From Nitrospiraceae bacterium (GTDB lineage: Bacteria > Nitrospirota > Nitrospiria > Nitrospirales > Nitrospiraceae): a DNA stretch of 36,407 bases. The stretch is from NCBI GenBank assembly GCA_014379455.1, contig JACMLT010000109.1, positions 1 through 36,407 on the forward strand, in the 5' to 3' direction. The position numbers and the translations under genes were made by a program. Each line of letters opens with the position of its first letter. Within the stretch, counting starts at the first letter, position 1. The notes beneath the pieces are model-generated. The model did not search any database, was not told the DNA's origin, and saw only the letters and a list, made by a program, of their open reading frames with translations. Shown here piece by piece: positions 8,967 to 17,663 of this stretch.

Positions 8967-10013
8967 TCAGATGATCTGCTTTCGCAGTCGACCCCAGTAG
9001 GCGGTGCCGGTGGGGCCGCAGGCGAAGGTGCCTGTGGTGAGTGCCATGATCTGGTAGACCTTGCTGCGGGGGATTTTGACTTTGACGGCGGGGTTTAAGA
9101 GATCGGGCGAGTGCATGATCAGCTTCAGCGATTCGCCGGCAGACAGAATCGGCCACATGCAGGACAAGCGCAGTCGCATTTCGTGGCGCGGGATCGACAT
9201 CGTATAGAGCCAGCCTTGGTCGAGATGCTCCACCGCCATGCGGACGAGTTTGCTCAGGACTGGTTGAAAACGTGCGCGGTTCTGCTGGTCGAGTAAGTCT
9301 CGCGCAGTGAGTCCAGCTTCGGCCAGCATGGACGTCGGCACATAGCATCGACCTTTCTGGAGGTCGTGTGCGATGTCTTTCACAATGTTCGTGAGTTGGA
9401 GGCCTTTCCCAAATCTCACGCCGACCTCCGACATCTCCCGTACCTTCCATGAGGCCAATGCCTTTCGGTGCGCACACATCAAATCTGTCCAGAACTCACC
9501 TACGCAGCCGGCGACGTAATAGGTGTAGCGGTCCAAATCGTCGAGCGTCTTGAGCGCCGTAAGATTCTCCGCCGACGTTCCGGGGAAGACGGTGAGATCC
9601 ATCTCCATGCCCTGCGTCAGCGTCGTCATGAGTCGCTGTACGCGTTGGCGATCGTCCGGTGAAAAGGTCTGGAAGAGCTTGAAGCAATCTTCCAGCCGCT
9701 CAAGCAGGATGCTCTCGGAAGAATTTTGTTGGATTGGTCCCACCGCTTGCTGGATCTCTCGCACCTGAGTCCAGGCAATCTGATCGTTTACGAATTGAGC
9801 TTTGAGTTGGCCGAGTAAATCCAGCCGACGCGGACGGTCGATCAACTCCGTATCCGCAATCGTGTCCGCTGCGCGGGCAAACAGGTAGGCGAGGCTGACT
9901 TGATCGCGCACATCTGCCGGAACCACGACCAACGTCGTGTAGAAAAGACGGGACACTTGCTTGAGGAGATCGCGGAGCAATTTCTGCTTGGAGGGCTCTA
10001 TGCTCGTAGCCAC
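8967..10013 (-). CDS. Squalene/phytoene synthase family protein, probably squalene synthase
   Basis: The 348-residue protein belongs to the trans-isoprenyl diphosphate head-to-head synthases. The first Asp-rich motif is DTIADTE at about residues 50-56, after YLFARAA. The second region is GLQLTNIVKDIAHDLQKGRCYVP at about 203-225, shown here in part: QLTNIVKDIAHDL. The full-length form with an extended C-terminal segment resembles the one-enzyme squalene synthase more than HpnC or HpnD, so it likely condenses two farnesyl diphosphates for hopanoid synthesis; phytoene synthase cannot be excluded. It follows the cupredoxin gene by two bases and shares its transcript. The other hopanoid genes are not in the window. 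Confidence 0.85.
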   Translation of the reverse strand: MATSIEPSKQKLLRDLLKQVSRLFYTTLVVVPADVRDQVSLAYLFARAADTIADTELIDRPRRLDLLGQLKAQFVNDQIAWTQVREIQQAVGPIQQNSSESILLERLEDCFKLFQTFSPDDRQRVQRLMTTLTQGMEMDLTVFPGTSAENLTALKTLDDLDRYTYYVAGCVGEFWTDLMCAHRKALASWKVREMSEVGVRFGKGLQLTNIVKDIAHDLQKGRCYVPTSMLAEAGLTARDLLDQQNRARFQPVLSKLVRMAVEHLDQGWLYTMSIPRHEMRLRLSCMWPILSAGESLKLIMHSPDLLNPAVKVKIPRSKVYQIMALTTGTFACGPTGTAYWGRLRKQII

Positions 10014-10015
10014 AC

Positions 10016-10456
10016 CTATCGCACTTCCAGGGTCCCTTCCATCCCTTTATCGCGATGGCTGGGGAACGGCCAGAGCCGTTTGTCGCAGTAGATGGGAAAT
10101 GTGCCAGGCTGAGTCGGTGTAAACGTAATGGTAATTGTCTTGCCGGCGCTGACGTCCTGCTCGACGGATAGGATTCCAGCCGGCTCGTTGATAATGAAAT
10201 TGTGTGGGGTTATTGTCGTCACACTGGTCAGCGTCAGTTCAACCGGCTTTCCAGCTTCGACAATCAATTGGTTGGGGCTATACGAGTAGCTATCAAGTGT
10301 GACCGTGGCTCGCTGTACCCCGTCTGCCGCTACCGGGATCATCATGGGAGGACCGGACTGAGAGGGTTCCGCTCCATGAACGATAGCCACGCCGATCGAT
10401 GTCAGCAACCAGACCATCGCCATCATGTTGAGCCATTGCCCAGGTGCCTTCTGCAT
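10016..10456 (-). CDS. Exported cupredoxin-domain protein
   Basis: The 146-residue precursor has an N-terminal signal peptide (hydrophobic MMAMVWLLTSIGVAIVHG, cleavage near GAEPS). The mature part is a small cupredoxin: His in TPHNFII, Cys in FPIYCDKRLW, His in PSHRDKGM and the Met of the same motif form a plausible type 1 copper site, though the Cys-His distance is longer than in plastocyanin. Such proteins carry electrons or copper in the periplasm. It stands two bases ahead of squalene synthase and is probably the first gene of that transcript. A start at the inner MM pair is possible, since no strong ribosome-binding site precedes 10456. Confidence 0.82.
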   Translation of the reverse strand: MQKAPGQWLNMMAMVWLLTSIGVAIVHGAEPSQSGPPMMIPVAADGVQRATVTLDSYSYSPNQLIVEAGKPVELTLTSVTTITPHNFIINEPAGILSVEQDVSAGKTITITFTPTQPGTFPIYCDKRLWPFPSHRDKGMEGTLEVR

Positions 10457-10518
10457 GAGCCATTTCTAACAGGAAGGGCGGGAACCGGTCAACTTTGCCT
10501 AAGAGTTTCACGGGCTTG

Positions 10519-10540
10519 AGATGCCTTGACCTTGGCATCT
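10519..10540. promoter_or_regulatory. Inverted repeat in the cupredoxin/htpX divergent region
   Basis: AGATGCC and GGCATCT are perfect 7-base arms separated by TTGACCTT. The 22-base dyad lies between the divergently transcribed cupredoxin gene (63 bases away) and htpX (141 bases away), where an operator would be expected. No regulator binding this sequence is known to me. Confidence 0.45.
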
Positions 10541-10609
10541 TCGGAGTTATCATCATGATGAGCATTGTTTGGATAGTCTCGATGGAGTGCATTTCAGCTG
10601 ATCGGTTAG

Positions 10610-10615
10610 TATAAT
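10610..10615 (+). promoter_or_regulatory. Possible -10 element for htpX
   Basis: A consensus TATAAT lies 66 bases ahead of the htpX start in the divergent region. There is no good -35 hexamer 16-18 bases upstream, so this is a weak call. Confidence 0.35.
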
Positions 10616-10680
10616 GACGCTCACTGGTCACTCGCTCAATGAATGATGGGGCGAGCACGTGGTTTAGAAGGAGGATCTCG

Positions 10681-11568
10681 ATGAAGTGGATGAAAGGCAT
10701 GTTCCTGCTGCTGGCCGCTAACATACTGATCATGGTGACGCTGTCGCTCACCGTACCGTTGCTGATCAATATCGTCCTGCCCATGTTTGGAGTCGATCTG
10801 CGGGGAGCAGTCGACCTCAGTTCGTTAGTCTGGGCCCTCGCGTTCGGCTTTGGTGGCGCTTTTATCAGTTTGGCCTTCTCTAAACAAATGGCTCGGGCGA
10901 TGCTGGATTGCCGCCAGATCACCCAACCTCAGTCACATGCCGAACAGGTCATATACGGCTCCGTCCAAGAGATTGCCCAACGGCTTAAGATTACGATGCC
11001 TGAGGTTTGGGTCTACGAATCCCCTGATCCCAACGCCTTCGCGACGGGGCCCAGCAAGAACAACTCAATGGTGGCCGTTTCGACCGGGCTACTGAGCAAT
11101 CTACAAGAGCAAGAAGTGCGTGCGGTCCTCGCCCATGAGATGGGGCACGTCTACAACGGAGACATGTTTGCAACGACCGTCCTCGCTGGACTGATGAACA
11201 CCTTCGTCTACTACATTGCGATGTGGGTGCGTCGGTTCTTCGCAGAGCGCGATCAAGCCATGCTCGGCTTTGGATTGTCGATCGTGATCCAGATTGTCGT
11301 CAGCATCCTGGCTTCGGTCCTGATCTGCTGGTTTTCACGGCAGCGTGAATATGGCGCCGATGCCTTTTCCGCCAAGGTGTACGGCAAGGACTCGATGATC
11401 TCGGCCCTTCGCGCGATTGATCGATGGGTCACCCATTCGCAGGTCGAGTACGCCACACAGGATGCGCTTGCGACGATGAAGATCTCTGGTAATTCGTCAG
11501 GGTTCATGCGTCTTTTTGCCACGCATCCGCCGATGGAAGCGCGCATTGATGCCTTGGAGCGACTTTAA
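10681..11568 (+). CDS. htpX: Membrane zinc protease HtpX
   Basis: HtpX degrades damaged inner-membrane proteins. I start it at 10681 (MKWMKGM) because AAGGAGG is placed just upstream; the frame continues 14 codons further. The 295-residue protein has two N-terminal membrane segments (about 5-35 and 43-62), the zinc motif HEMGH at about residues 152-156, two further membrane segments around 165-215, and the downstream EYGAD with the third zinc ligand. All metal ligands are intact. It is followed by a glutathione-peroxidase-like gene after 14 bases, which suggests a stress-related transcript. Confidence 0.95.
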   Translation: MKWMKGMFLLLAANILIMVTLSLTVPLLINIVLPMFGVDLRGAVDLSSLVWALAFGFGGAFISLAFSKQMARAMLDCRQITQPQSHAEQVIYGSVQEIAQRLKITMPEVWVYESPDPNAFATGPSKNNSMVAVSTGLLSNLQEQEVRAVLAHEMGHVYNGDMFATTVLAGLMNTFVYYIAMWVRRFFAERDQAMLGFGLSIVIQIVVSILASVLICWFSRQREYGADAFSAKVYGKDSMISALRAIDRWVTHSQVEYATQDALATMKISGNSSGFMRLFATHPPMEARIDALERL

Positions 11569-11582
11569 CCGCGAGGTGTCCG

Positions 11583-12203
11583 ATGGAAAGATTACGTCAT
11601 ACATTCGTGGGATTGCTCGCAGGGATTGGCTTGATCGCCGGTGCTGCATCAAGTGAGCTACTTGAGCCAAATCACGCACAGGCGAAACAAGAAGGGACCG
11701 TACTCATGGCCACGCAGACGCCCATGGTCTATGACTTTACACTGAACGATATCGATGGAAAGCCGGTTTCACTCAGCCAATTCCGTGGTAAAGCTCTGTT
11801 GCTGGTCAACACGGCGAGCTTCTGCGGTAATACGCCGCAGTATACCGACCTCGAAAAGATGTATGAACAATATCGGGAAAAGGGCTTTGAGATCCTGGCG
11901 TTCCCCGCGAACAATTTCGGGCAGCAAGAACCAGGGACGAATACAGAGATTAAAGATTTTTGTTACACTAAGTACAGCCTATCGTTTCCACTGTTCAGCA
12001 AGATCAGCGTAAAAGGCGAAGACAAGCACCCGCTCTACCGCTATTTAACAGAACAGAGCCCATTTCCCGGTGAAGTAGAGTGGAATTTCCAGAAGTATCT
12101 AGTCGATCGTTCAGGAAAGGTGGTCGCCCGATACCATCACCGTACGAAGCCACTCGCTCAAGACATTGTCCAAGATGTTGAGCGCGTGCTTGCGGCCCGC
12201 TAA
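11583..12203 (+). CDS. Exported glutathione-peroxidase-like thiol peroxidase
   Basis: The 206-residue protein has an N-terminal hydrophobic stretch (GLLAGIGLIAGAASS) that looks like a signal peptide, then a GPx domain from about residue 46. The active-site Cys is C81 in NTASFCGNTPQY, a variant of the usual ASKCG motif; the Gln in FPANNFGQQEPG and the Trp in WNFQKYLV complete the catalytic set. It is a cysteine, not selenocysteine, enzyme and so probably reduces hydroperoxides with thioredoxin-like donors, here outside the cytosol. An internal Met at 42 would give a cytosolic form. It lies 14 bases after htpX. Confidence 0.9.
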   Translation: MERLRHTFVGLLAGIGLIAGAASSELLEPNHAQAKQEGTVLMATQTPMVYDFTLNDIDGKPVSLSQFRGKALLLVNTASFCGNTPQYTDLEKMYEQYREKGFEILAFPANNFGQQEPGTNTEIKDFCYTKYSLSFPLFSKISVKGEDKHPLYRYLTEQSPFPGEVEWNFQKYLVDRSGKVVARYHHRTKPLAQDIVQDVERVLAAR

Positions 12204-12208
12204 ACTCC

Positions 12209-12493
12209 TTAGGTTTTTCGATAAAAAGAAATGTGTACTCGATACTCCTGAATTGCGGCAGCTAGGGCTGGGCTGCCGAGAGGGATATTGGCATCCAGGG
12301 CCTCCTCAATCTCCGGATCGTCGATTTCCACATCATAGCGGTCTTGCAAGTTTGTCCTGACAGGGCCTTGCGCGATCTCCCGCGGCATAAAAATCTCTTT
12401 CCAAACTTCTTTCTCGACCAGACACACGTCTCTGAATCGTTCGTAGAGCAACGTGAGTTTTTCTTGATCCGTGACTTTGATTCGCGTTTGCAT
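12209..12493 (-). CDS. Small soluble protein, unknown function
   Basis: The 94-residue protein starts at an ATG with AAAAGGAA a few bases upstream. It is charged and mostly helical at the N-terminus (ITDQEKL-like start, then LLYERFRDVCLVEKEVWKEI), with an acidic middle (DDPEIEEALDANIPLGSPAL). No membrane segment or known motif is visible. It converges with the glutathione-peroxidase gene, only five bases apart, which limits room for terminators. Unknown family. Confidence 0.7.
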   Translation of the reverse strand: MQTRIKVTDQEKLTLLYERFRDVCLVEKEVWKEIFMPREIAQGPVRTNLQDRYDVEIDDPEIEEALDANIPLGSPALAAAIQEYRVHISFYRKT

Positions 12494-12563
12494 CTTGTTC
12501 CTTTTCTCTACGTCGCACGCAAATTTATAGGTGCTTCGGTCAAATTCGCCAATGGTATTGAGG

Positions 12564-13199
12564 CTAACGCGGGCTCACTTCGGCCGGAGCAACACCCTCC
12601 ACAATGGTAAACCGCATGGTACCTACTTGATTGGCCGCATGAAAGGACTGTTGTCCGAGCGGCGAGATGAACAGTTTCACCAGGTACATTCCGACGTCCC
12701 AGGCGTTTCCGGGTTTCTTGAGTTCGAGGAATCCATAGCGTTCATGCCCCGGCACTTCCAAGATGTCTTTGCCGAGTGGAACGGATGAAAGCGTGCCCTG
12801 TTCCCCCTCCAAAAACCATTGAGCACTGAATTGTGCGGGATCTTCGAGCGGTGCCGACTCGAACACAATATAGATCGCGGGAATGTCCCGATGAAACACC
12901 GATCCAGGCTCGATGGGTTTCAGCCGAGGGTCTTGCGTATACCAGCCTTTCCGTCCGAATGTATCCCATTCGACGTCATAGCCCTTGGCCATCTTGATCC
13001 AGGTAAACAGGGATTGCGGGATACCCTTCTTCTGATCGTCAAACGACGGGCTTTGGGTGGGTCCGACTTCGGTCGTCGTTTGCTCCTTCGGCGCATACGG
13101 ATCCCGCGCCTCGACTTCCTGCCAGACAGACAGGACAATGCTCAGGCTGACACACACGATTGCCAGGAGCTGCGTCCCGATCGTTTTAGTCTTTATCAT
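12564..13199 (-). CDS. Exported protein of unknown function
   Basis: I start it at 13199 (MIKTKTIGTQ), giving 211 residues with a clear signal peptide (LLAIVCVSLSIVLSVWQEVEA). The 17 codons further upstream do not fit ahead of a signal sequence. The mature protein begins with a polar linker (about 30-60) and continues as a beta-rich domain with many aromatic and Pro residues (WDTFGRKGWYTQDPRLKPI). Near the end is KPGNAWDVGMYLVKLFI, which looks like an edge of an Ig-like fold. I do not recognise the family. It is divergent from the MFS transporter gene. Confidence 0.75.
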   Translation of the reverse strand: MIKTKTIGTQLLAIVCVSLSIVLSVWQEVEARDPYAPKEQTTTEVGPTQSPSFDDQKKGIPQSLFTWIKMAKGYDVEWDTFGRKGWYTQDPRLKPIEPGSVFHRDIPAIYIVFESAPLEDPAQFSAQWFLEGEQGTLSSVPLGKDILEVPGHERYGFLELKKPGNAWDVGMYLVKLFISPLGQQSFHAANQVGTMRFTIVEGVAPAEVSPR

Positions 13200-13356
13200 G
13201 GGGGTTGTGCCATGCTGTCCACTCGCACTGTTATAATGGTATCGAGACATCAGTAAGGGGTCAATAACCGACTAACCTGGACGTTCATCTATTTTCGCTT
13301 GGCCTCTCTACCTTCTGGCGACTCGTGATTGAGGTCTTCTCTCAGGCTAGGATACT

Positions 13357-14757
13357 GTGCACCCAATACCGTCAAAAGATCCGCAAGTGGCCACGTCAAC
13401 CATCTCCCAGCCTCAGAGTGGGGCTGAGCAAGGTCTTCGCTATGGCCTTCGGGACGGTGCCTGCCAGGCTGTCACGCAAGGAAGCGGGGAGCAATACCTT
13501 TCCGCGTTCGCCTTGCTCCTTCAAGCAAGCCCGTTCCAACTGAGCGTGTTGTCGGCATTGCCCCAACTCGTTGGGACCGTGGCTCAACTCCTCTCTGTGA
13601 AGGTACTGCAGTGGTTTCCCAACCGTAAAGGTCTCATCTCTGCCGGCACTGTCGGGCAGGCTTTGATGTGGATTCCCATCGTGCTACTGCCGCTGTTGCT
13701 CCCACAGTGGGGCCCCTGGCTCGTCGTGGGCGGCGCTACCGCTTATTTCGCGTGCGCGCACTTCACTGCGCCGGCGTGGAATAGCTTAATAGCCGGTTGG
13801 CTCGGCCAGCATGAACGGGGCGCCTATTTTGCGCGCCGAGCCAAAATTATTGCTGGCCTCAGTTTCTTTGCGCTCTGCGGGGCCGGATGGATACTGAGCC
13901 TCTGGCAACATTCCACCGCCTGGTGGGGATTTGTCCTGGTCTTCGCCTTGGCTGGGAGCGCTCGCATCCTCTCGGTGTTGGCTTTGTCCCCCGTTCAAGA
14001 TGAGCATCCGACTGCTCATCTTGAAGCTCAGCAAGGATTTCGCGGCTTCTTCCGTCTGGGCGCCACGAAGGACTTTCGTCGATTCCTGGTGTTTTCAGGG
14101 CTGATGCATGCGTCCGTGTTGATCGCAGGCCCATTTTTCGTTCTGTACCTCCTTCAAGATATTCATCTATCGTATATTGGATACGGTGGATGGTTGGCTA
14201 CCGGCCTCCTTGGTCAACTTCTCGCACTGCAAGCATGGGGTAATTTCGGAGACCGATTTGGAAACAAAGCGTTGTTGTCCATTACCGGCTTCGCGGTGCC
14301 ATTTTTGCCGATGCTCTATCTTGTGAGCACGAACCTCAGCTTTCTGTTGGTCGTCAATTTTGTAGGCGGCGTCATTTGGGCCGGCTTGGGATTGGGGTTG
14401 CAAAACTATGTGTTTGATTCAGTCAGTCCAGAGGACCGTGCAAAAGCCATTGCGTTGTATAGCACGGTCAACGCAGTAGGGTGGTCGATGGGAGCATTGC
14501 TTGGGAGCTGGCTAGTCGAGCACCTTCCTACACGCATCGAGTGGGGAGGGGTCGTTCTCCAGCCTGCCTCGAATTTACCTTTTCTCTTTTGTCTCTCAGG
14601 TGTCTTGCGTCTGCTGGTCTCGGTCAGTTTTCTCGGCAGCTTCCATGAAGCGCGCCAAGTAGAACGAGCGCCTCGGCGACAACTTCTCTGGGAATTGCCG
14701 ATTGTGAAACCGGTTGCCCAGTTTGTGGTCTGGACTCTACCTAAATTGAATCGGTAG
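13357..14757 (+). CDS. Major facilitator superfamily transporter
   Basis: The 466-residue protein has about twelve hydrophobic segments in two halves, with the usual charged loop between segments (GWLGQHERGAYFARRAKI, and in the second half GNFGDRFGNKALL). It starts with GTG at 13357. The first 30 residues are polar, so a later start is possible. The C-terminal half has NFVGGVIWAGLGLGLQNYVF and VSPEDRAKAIALYS, a pattern found in uncharacterised MFS members. Substrate cannot be told from the sequence. It converges with a small lipoprotein gene nine bases away. Confidence 0.85.
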   Translation: MHPIPSKDPQVATSTISQPQSGAEQGLRYGLRDGACQAVTQGSGEQYLSAFALLLQASPFQLSVLSALPQLVGTVAQLLSVKVLQWFPNRKGLISAGTVGQALMWIPIVLLPLLLPQWGPWLVVGGATAYFACAHFTAPAWNSLIAGWLGQHERGAYFARRAKIIAGLSFFALCGAGWILSLWQHSTAWWGFVLVFALAGSARILSVLALSPVQDEHPTAHLEAQQGFRGFFRLGATKDFRRFLVFSGLMHASVLIAGPFFVLYLLQDIHLSYIGYGGWLATGLLGQLLALQAWGNFGDRFGNKALLSITGFAVPFLPMLYLVSTNLSFLLVVNFVGGVIWAGLGLGLQNYVFDSVSPEDRAKAIALYSTVNAVGWSMGALLGSWLVEHLPTRIEWGGVVLQPASNLPFLFCLSGVLRLLVSVSFLGSFHEARQVERAPRRQLLWELPIVKPVAQFVVWTLPKLNR

Positions 14758-14766
14758 GCGTCGGGC

Positions 14767-14982
14767 TCAGTAACGAGGTGTCGCCGGCTGGGCCGCTCGT
14801 TCTTGCTCTTCTTGCTTGAGCTTCTCAAACGTCCGATCGGCATGGCCTCGTACTTGGTCTGGAGTCGATGGGGGAAGAGGTTTTGGCTGATCACTAGCGC
14901 AAGCCGTGATCAGCAAGAGGACAAAGACGCCTACGACCATAGCGGACCCACGTTGTTGCATACGGCTTTGTCGACGATTCAT
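14767..14982 (-). CDS. Small lipoprotein, unknown function
   Basis: From the ATG at 14982, with AGAGAGG placed upstream, the product is 71 residues. The N-terminal signal ends in the lipobox LITAC, so the mature chain of about 40 residues starts at that Cys and is rich in Pro, Glu, Gln and Arg (DQPKPLPPSTPDQVRGHADR). The frame is open up to 15027, but those added residues would place a long charged tail ahead of the signal. Confidence 0.65.
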   Translation of the reverse strand: MNRRQSRMQQRGSAMVVGVFVLLLITACASDQPKPLPPSTPDQVRGHADRTFEKLKQEEQERAAQPATPRY

Positions 14983-15022
14983 TCGCATCCTCTCTTGTTC
15001 GTATTGTTCCTCATAGGTGGTC

Positions 15023-15044
15023 CACAATAAGCACTACTATTGTG
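15023..15044. promoter_or_regulatory. Inverted repeat upstream of the small lipoprotein gene
   Basis: CACAATA and TATTGTG are perfect 7-base arms around an 8-base spacer, 40 bases upstream of the lipoprotein start on the minus strand and 226 bases ahead of the YqeY gene. It has the geometry of an operator for a dimeric regulator. There is otherwise no feature in this roughly 240-base gap. Confidence 0.45.
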
Positions 15045-15270
15045 AGGACAGTCATGAGCTCACCCGCTCAGCTGTGGCTCGCTAATAGTCGGCTCTCCCA
15101 AAATTCTCCCATCTTGTTTTGCGCTGCACCCCGACATTGGAATATCATACTCTCTGCTCGGCATGAAAGCCACGCGAGCCAGAGCGTAACACCAGGACGC
15201 TCGTACATTGACTGGGGCGGACTGAAGGGGTATTCTCCACACGCGCGATCCCGCTCCTCTTCGAGGCTCT

Positions 15271-15717
15271 ATGTCCCTGCACGACCGTCTGACTGAAGAT
15301 CTGAAACTGGCCATGAAGGCCCGTGATCAATTGCGTATGGATGTGATTCGCATGATCAAGGCCGCCGTGATGAATAAGGAAATGGAGATCAAGAAGGATC
15401 TCGACGATGCGGAAATGAGCCGGGTCATGACGACCATGATCAAGCAACGCCGGGAATCAGTAGAACAATTTGAAAAAGGCAACCGAGCAGAACTTGCCGC
15501 AAAGGAACGGCAGGAAATCACTATTCTCGAGTCCTATCTCCCTCAGGCTCTCTCTCCCGAACAACTCTCCACCGTTGTAAACGCGGTTATTCAGGAAACC
15601 GGCGCTCGATCTCTGAAAGAGATGGGCCTGGTGATGAAAGCCGTGATGGCACGCGTGGTCGGCCAACCGATTGACGGGAAACAGATCAGCGACCTCGTCC
15701 GTGCCAAGCTCCAATAG
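15271..15717 (+). CDS. GatB/YqeY domain protein
   Basis: The 148-residue protein matches the stand-alone YqeY family: the opening SLHDRLTEDLKLAMKARDQL, the middle KQRRESVEQFEKGNRAELAA and EITILESYLPQALS, and the end GQPIDGKQISDLVRAKL. The domain is the tRNA-binding tail module of GatB; free-standing forms are widespread but of uncertain role, possibly in aminoacyl-tRNA handling. Length is normal. It is followed by the signalling cluster after about 70 bases, which has its own possible promoter. Confidence 0.9.
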   Translation: MSLHDRLTEDLKLAMKARDQLRMDVIRMIKAAVMNKEMEIKKDLDDAEMSRVMTTMIKQRRESVEQFEKGNRAELAAKERQEITILESYLPQALSPEQLSTVVNAVIQETGARSLKEMGLVMKAVMARVVGQPIDGKQISDLVRAKLQ

Positions 15718-15730
15718 CCCAATCGACATC

Positions 15731-15739
15731 TGCTATACT
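15731..15739 (+). promoter_or_regulatory. Possible extended -10 ahead of the signalling cluster
   Basis: TGCTATACT has the TG-n-TATACT form of an extended -10 element and lies about 50 bases ahead of the first receiver gene at 15789. No clear -35 hexamer is seen. Confidence 0.3.
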
Positions 15740-15788
15740 GAAAGCTGATCACTCGTCTCAGCTGTACGAACGCCTGTCAGGAACCGAT

Positions 15789-16427
15789 ATGGGCATTCTC
15801 ATCGTCGATGACTCCCTAGACCAACAGACGCTCCTTCGTGCGATTCTTAAGCAAGCCGGCCATCCAGATCTCCTGAGCGCTGAATCTGCAAAGATGGCGT
15901 TCTCCATGCTCGACATAGACGGTGAAGCCCCGCCTAGCGGGATTGACTTGATTCTGATGGACGTCCTTATGCCGGAGCTGGACGGAGTAGAGGCCTGCCG
16001 CCTGATCAAGGGTCGACCGCATCTGTGCGATATTCCCATCATCATGGTGACGGCTAACAACGATCACTCAAATCTCCAAGCAGCCTTTGCGGCAGGAGCG
16101 AATGATTACATTACCAAACCGGTGAACAGCCTGGAACTCTTGGCACGGGCCTCCTCCGCACTCGCGCTGAAAAAAGAAATGGACTGCCGCAAAACGCGCG
16201 AAGAAGAGCTTCGTCGAAGCAACGACGAGCTACAGAAAGCGCTGCGGGATGTCAAAGTCCTCAGAGGCCTCATCCCTATCTGCGCATCCTGTAAAAAGAT
16301 CCGAAATGACGGTGGATTTTGGCAGCAGTTGGAGGAATACATCGGCGAGCACTCCGAGGCTGAATTCAGCCATGGTATCTGTCAACCCTGCGTCAAAAAA
16401 CTTTATCCTGGCGTTTACCAGGACTAG
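15789..16427 (+). CDS. Response regulator with a cysteine-rich C-terminal domain
   Basis: The 212-residue protein has a receiver domain (1-125): acidic pair D7/D8, phosphoacceptor D58 in [13 protein letters not shown], Thr in IIMVTANN and Lys in YITKPVN. A helical, charged linker (about 130-158) follows. The C-terminal 50 residues read [20 protein letters not shown] and later [15 protein letters not shown]: two Cys pairs in a short module often found at the end of receiver or PAS proteins, possibly a zinc-binding output. There is no DNA-binding domain. Its receiver is clearly paralogous to that of the following diguanylate cyclase, with which it is probably cotranscribed. Confidence 0.88.
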   Translation: MGILIVDDSLDQQTLLRAILKQAGHPDLLSAESAKMAFSMLDIDGEAPPSGIDLILMDVLMPELDGVEACRLIKGRPHLCDIPIIMVTANNDHSNLQAAFAAGANDYITKPVNSLELLARASSALALKKEMDCRKTREEELRRSNDELQKALRDVKVLRGLIPICASCKKIRNDGGFWQQLEEYIGEHSEAEFSHGICQPCVKKLYPGVYQD

Positions 16428-16477
16428 TTGCTACGATTTCTCACGCGTACCACTCGTCTTACGAGGATTTTGAGCAC

Positions 16478-17485
16478 ATGAGCATTTTGATCGTTGATGA
16501 TTCGGCGGATGACCGCCTCTTAGTTCAGTCGATGCTCTCGGCTGCCGGTTATGACGATCTCCTGGTTGCTGACTCGGCTGCCTCTGCATTCCGCTTGCTG
16601 GGGCTCGATGACGGGAAGCACGGCGCCGTCTCTCGAGTCGATCTGATCCTCATGGATATCGCCATGCCGGGTATGAGCGGCATCGAAACCTGCCGCCAAA
16701 TCAAGGCGGTTGAACGATTCCGTAACACGCCCATTATCATGGTCACGGTGAAGACCGATCCCGTTGACCTCCAGCTCGCCTTTGCCGCAGGCGCACTCGA
16801 CTACATTGGGAAACCCATCAACAAGATCGAGCTTTTGACTCGTGTCCGATCGGTATTGCGGCTGGTCCACGAAATCGAACGGAGCCGGGCTCATGCGCAG
16901 GAGCTTCTTGAGGTCATGCGTCAGCTTCAGGAAGCGAACCAGATGTTGTTGCGTCTGTCTTGCCTTGACGGCCTCACCGGCATTACGAACCGTCGGCAAT
17001 TTGATGACTTCCTGGATCAGGAATGGCGACGAGCCGTCCGTGAATTGACACCGCTCTCGCTGATTATGCTCGACATCGATCGGTTCAAGTCCTACAACGA
17101 TACCCTCGGCCATACGTCGGGCGATGAGTGCCTCCGGCAGGTGGCCGCCACAATCGCGGGCGCCGTGAACAGACCCGGAGACCTGGTCGCTCGGTACGGC
17201 GGCGATGAATTTGTGGTTGTGCTTCCTGGCACCCGTACGGACGGGGCGGCACAGGTGGCGGAAACACTTCGGCAACGAATTGAGGCCTTGGGTATTACGC
17301 ATTCCGACGGTGGCTGTACCACCATCAGCGCCGGTTTCGCCAGTACGATCCCCAGCCGGAATAACTCTCCCACCGATTTGATCAAGGCGGCGGATCAAGC
17401 GCTGTATCAAGCGAAGCAAGAAGGCCGCAATCGGGCTAAACAAGCCGGTACACTCTCTCTCGTCCCCAACACGCGTGACAGGTAG
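16478..17485 (+). CDS. Receiver-GGDEF diguanylate cyclase
   Basis: The 335-residue protein joins a receiver domain (1-125, D60 in [13 protein letters not shown], Lys in YIGKPIN) through a helical linker to a GGDEF domain (about 160-325). The active-site GGDEF is intact at residues 241-245, and five residues ahead is RPGD at 232-235, the inhibitory I-site. It therefore should make c-di-GMP from GTP and be feedback-inhibited. Architecture is that of PleD/WspR-like enzymes with one receiver. It is the only apparent output enzyme in the signalling cluster, so the kinases downstream may act through it; this is an inference from position. Confidence 0.93.
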   Translation: MSILIVDDSADDRLLVQSMLSAAGYDDLLVADSAASAFRLLGLDDGKHGAVSRVDLILMDIAMPGMSGIETCRQIKAVERFRNTPIIMVTVKTDPVDLQLAFAAGALDYIGKPINKIELLTRVRSVLRLVHEIERSRAHAQELLEVMRQLQEANQMLLRLSCLDGLTGITNRRQFDDFLDQEWRRAVRELTPLSLIMLDIDRFKSYNDTLGHTSGDECLRQVAATIAGAVNRPGDLVARYGGDEFVVVLPGTRTDGAAQVAETLRQRIEALGITHSDGGCTTISAGFASTIPSRNNSPTDLIKAADQALYQAKQEGRNRAKQAGTLSLVPNTRDR

Positions 17486-17619
17486 CTCCCCGGCGTTCTC
17501 GTGTGACCGACGCGCGTCCGCATGCATTGACCGACCGCTCCCAATCCAGGCGTGAGGCGGTGAACATCCCACACGCACATCTCGCAAGCCTCGACTGTCC
17601 TGAGCCCCTCGCCTCTGTT

Positions 17620-17663
17620 GCCGATGTACCGCCTACGGGTGAGGTTACGGCTGCCTGTTTTTT
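17620..17663 (+). terminator. Intrinsic terminator candidate after the diguanylate cyclase
   Basis: GCCG-x2-GTACC (17620-17630) pairs with GGTTACGGC (17643-17651), with one bulge, and a T6 run follows at 17658-17663. It lies about 135 bases after the cyclase stop. The gap between stem and T run is six bases, a little long. Confidence 0.4.

Noticed and set aside
8758-9477. 239-codon minus-strand frame overlapping the squalene synthase gene
   Set aside because: It is rich in Arg, Pro and His, has no domain, and is a frame shadow of the synthase and of the HEPN-like gene's end.
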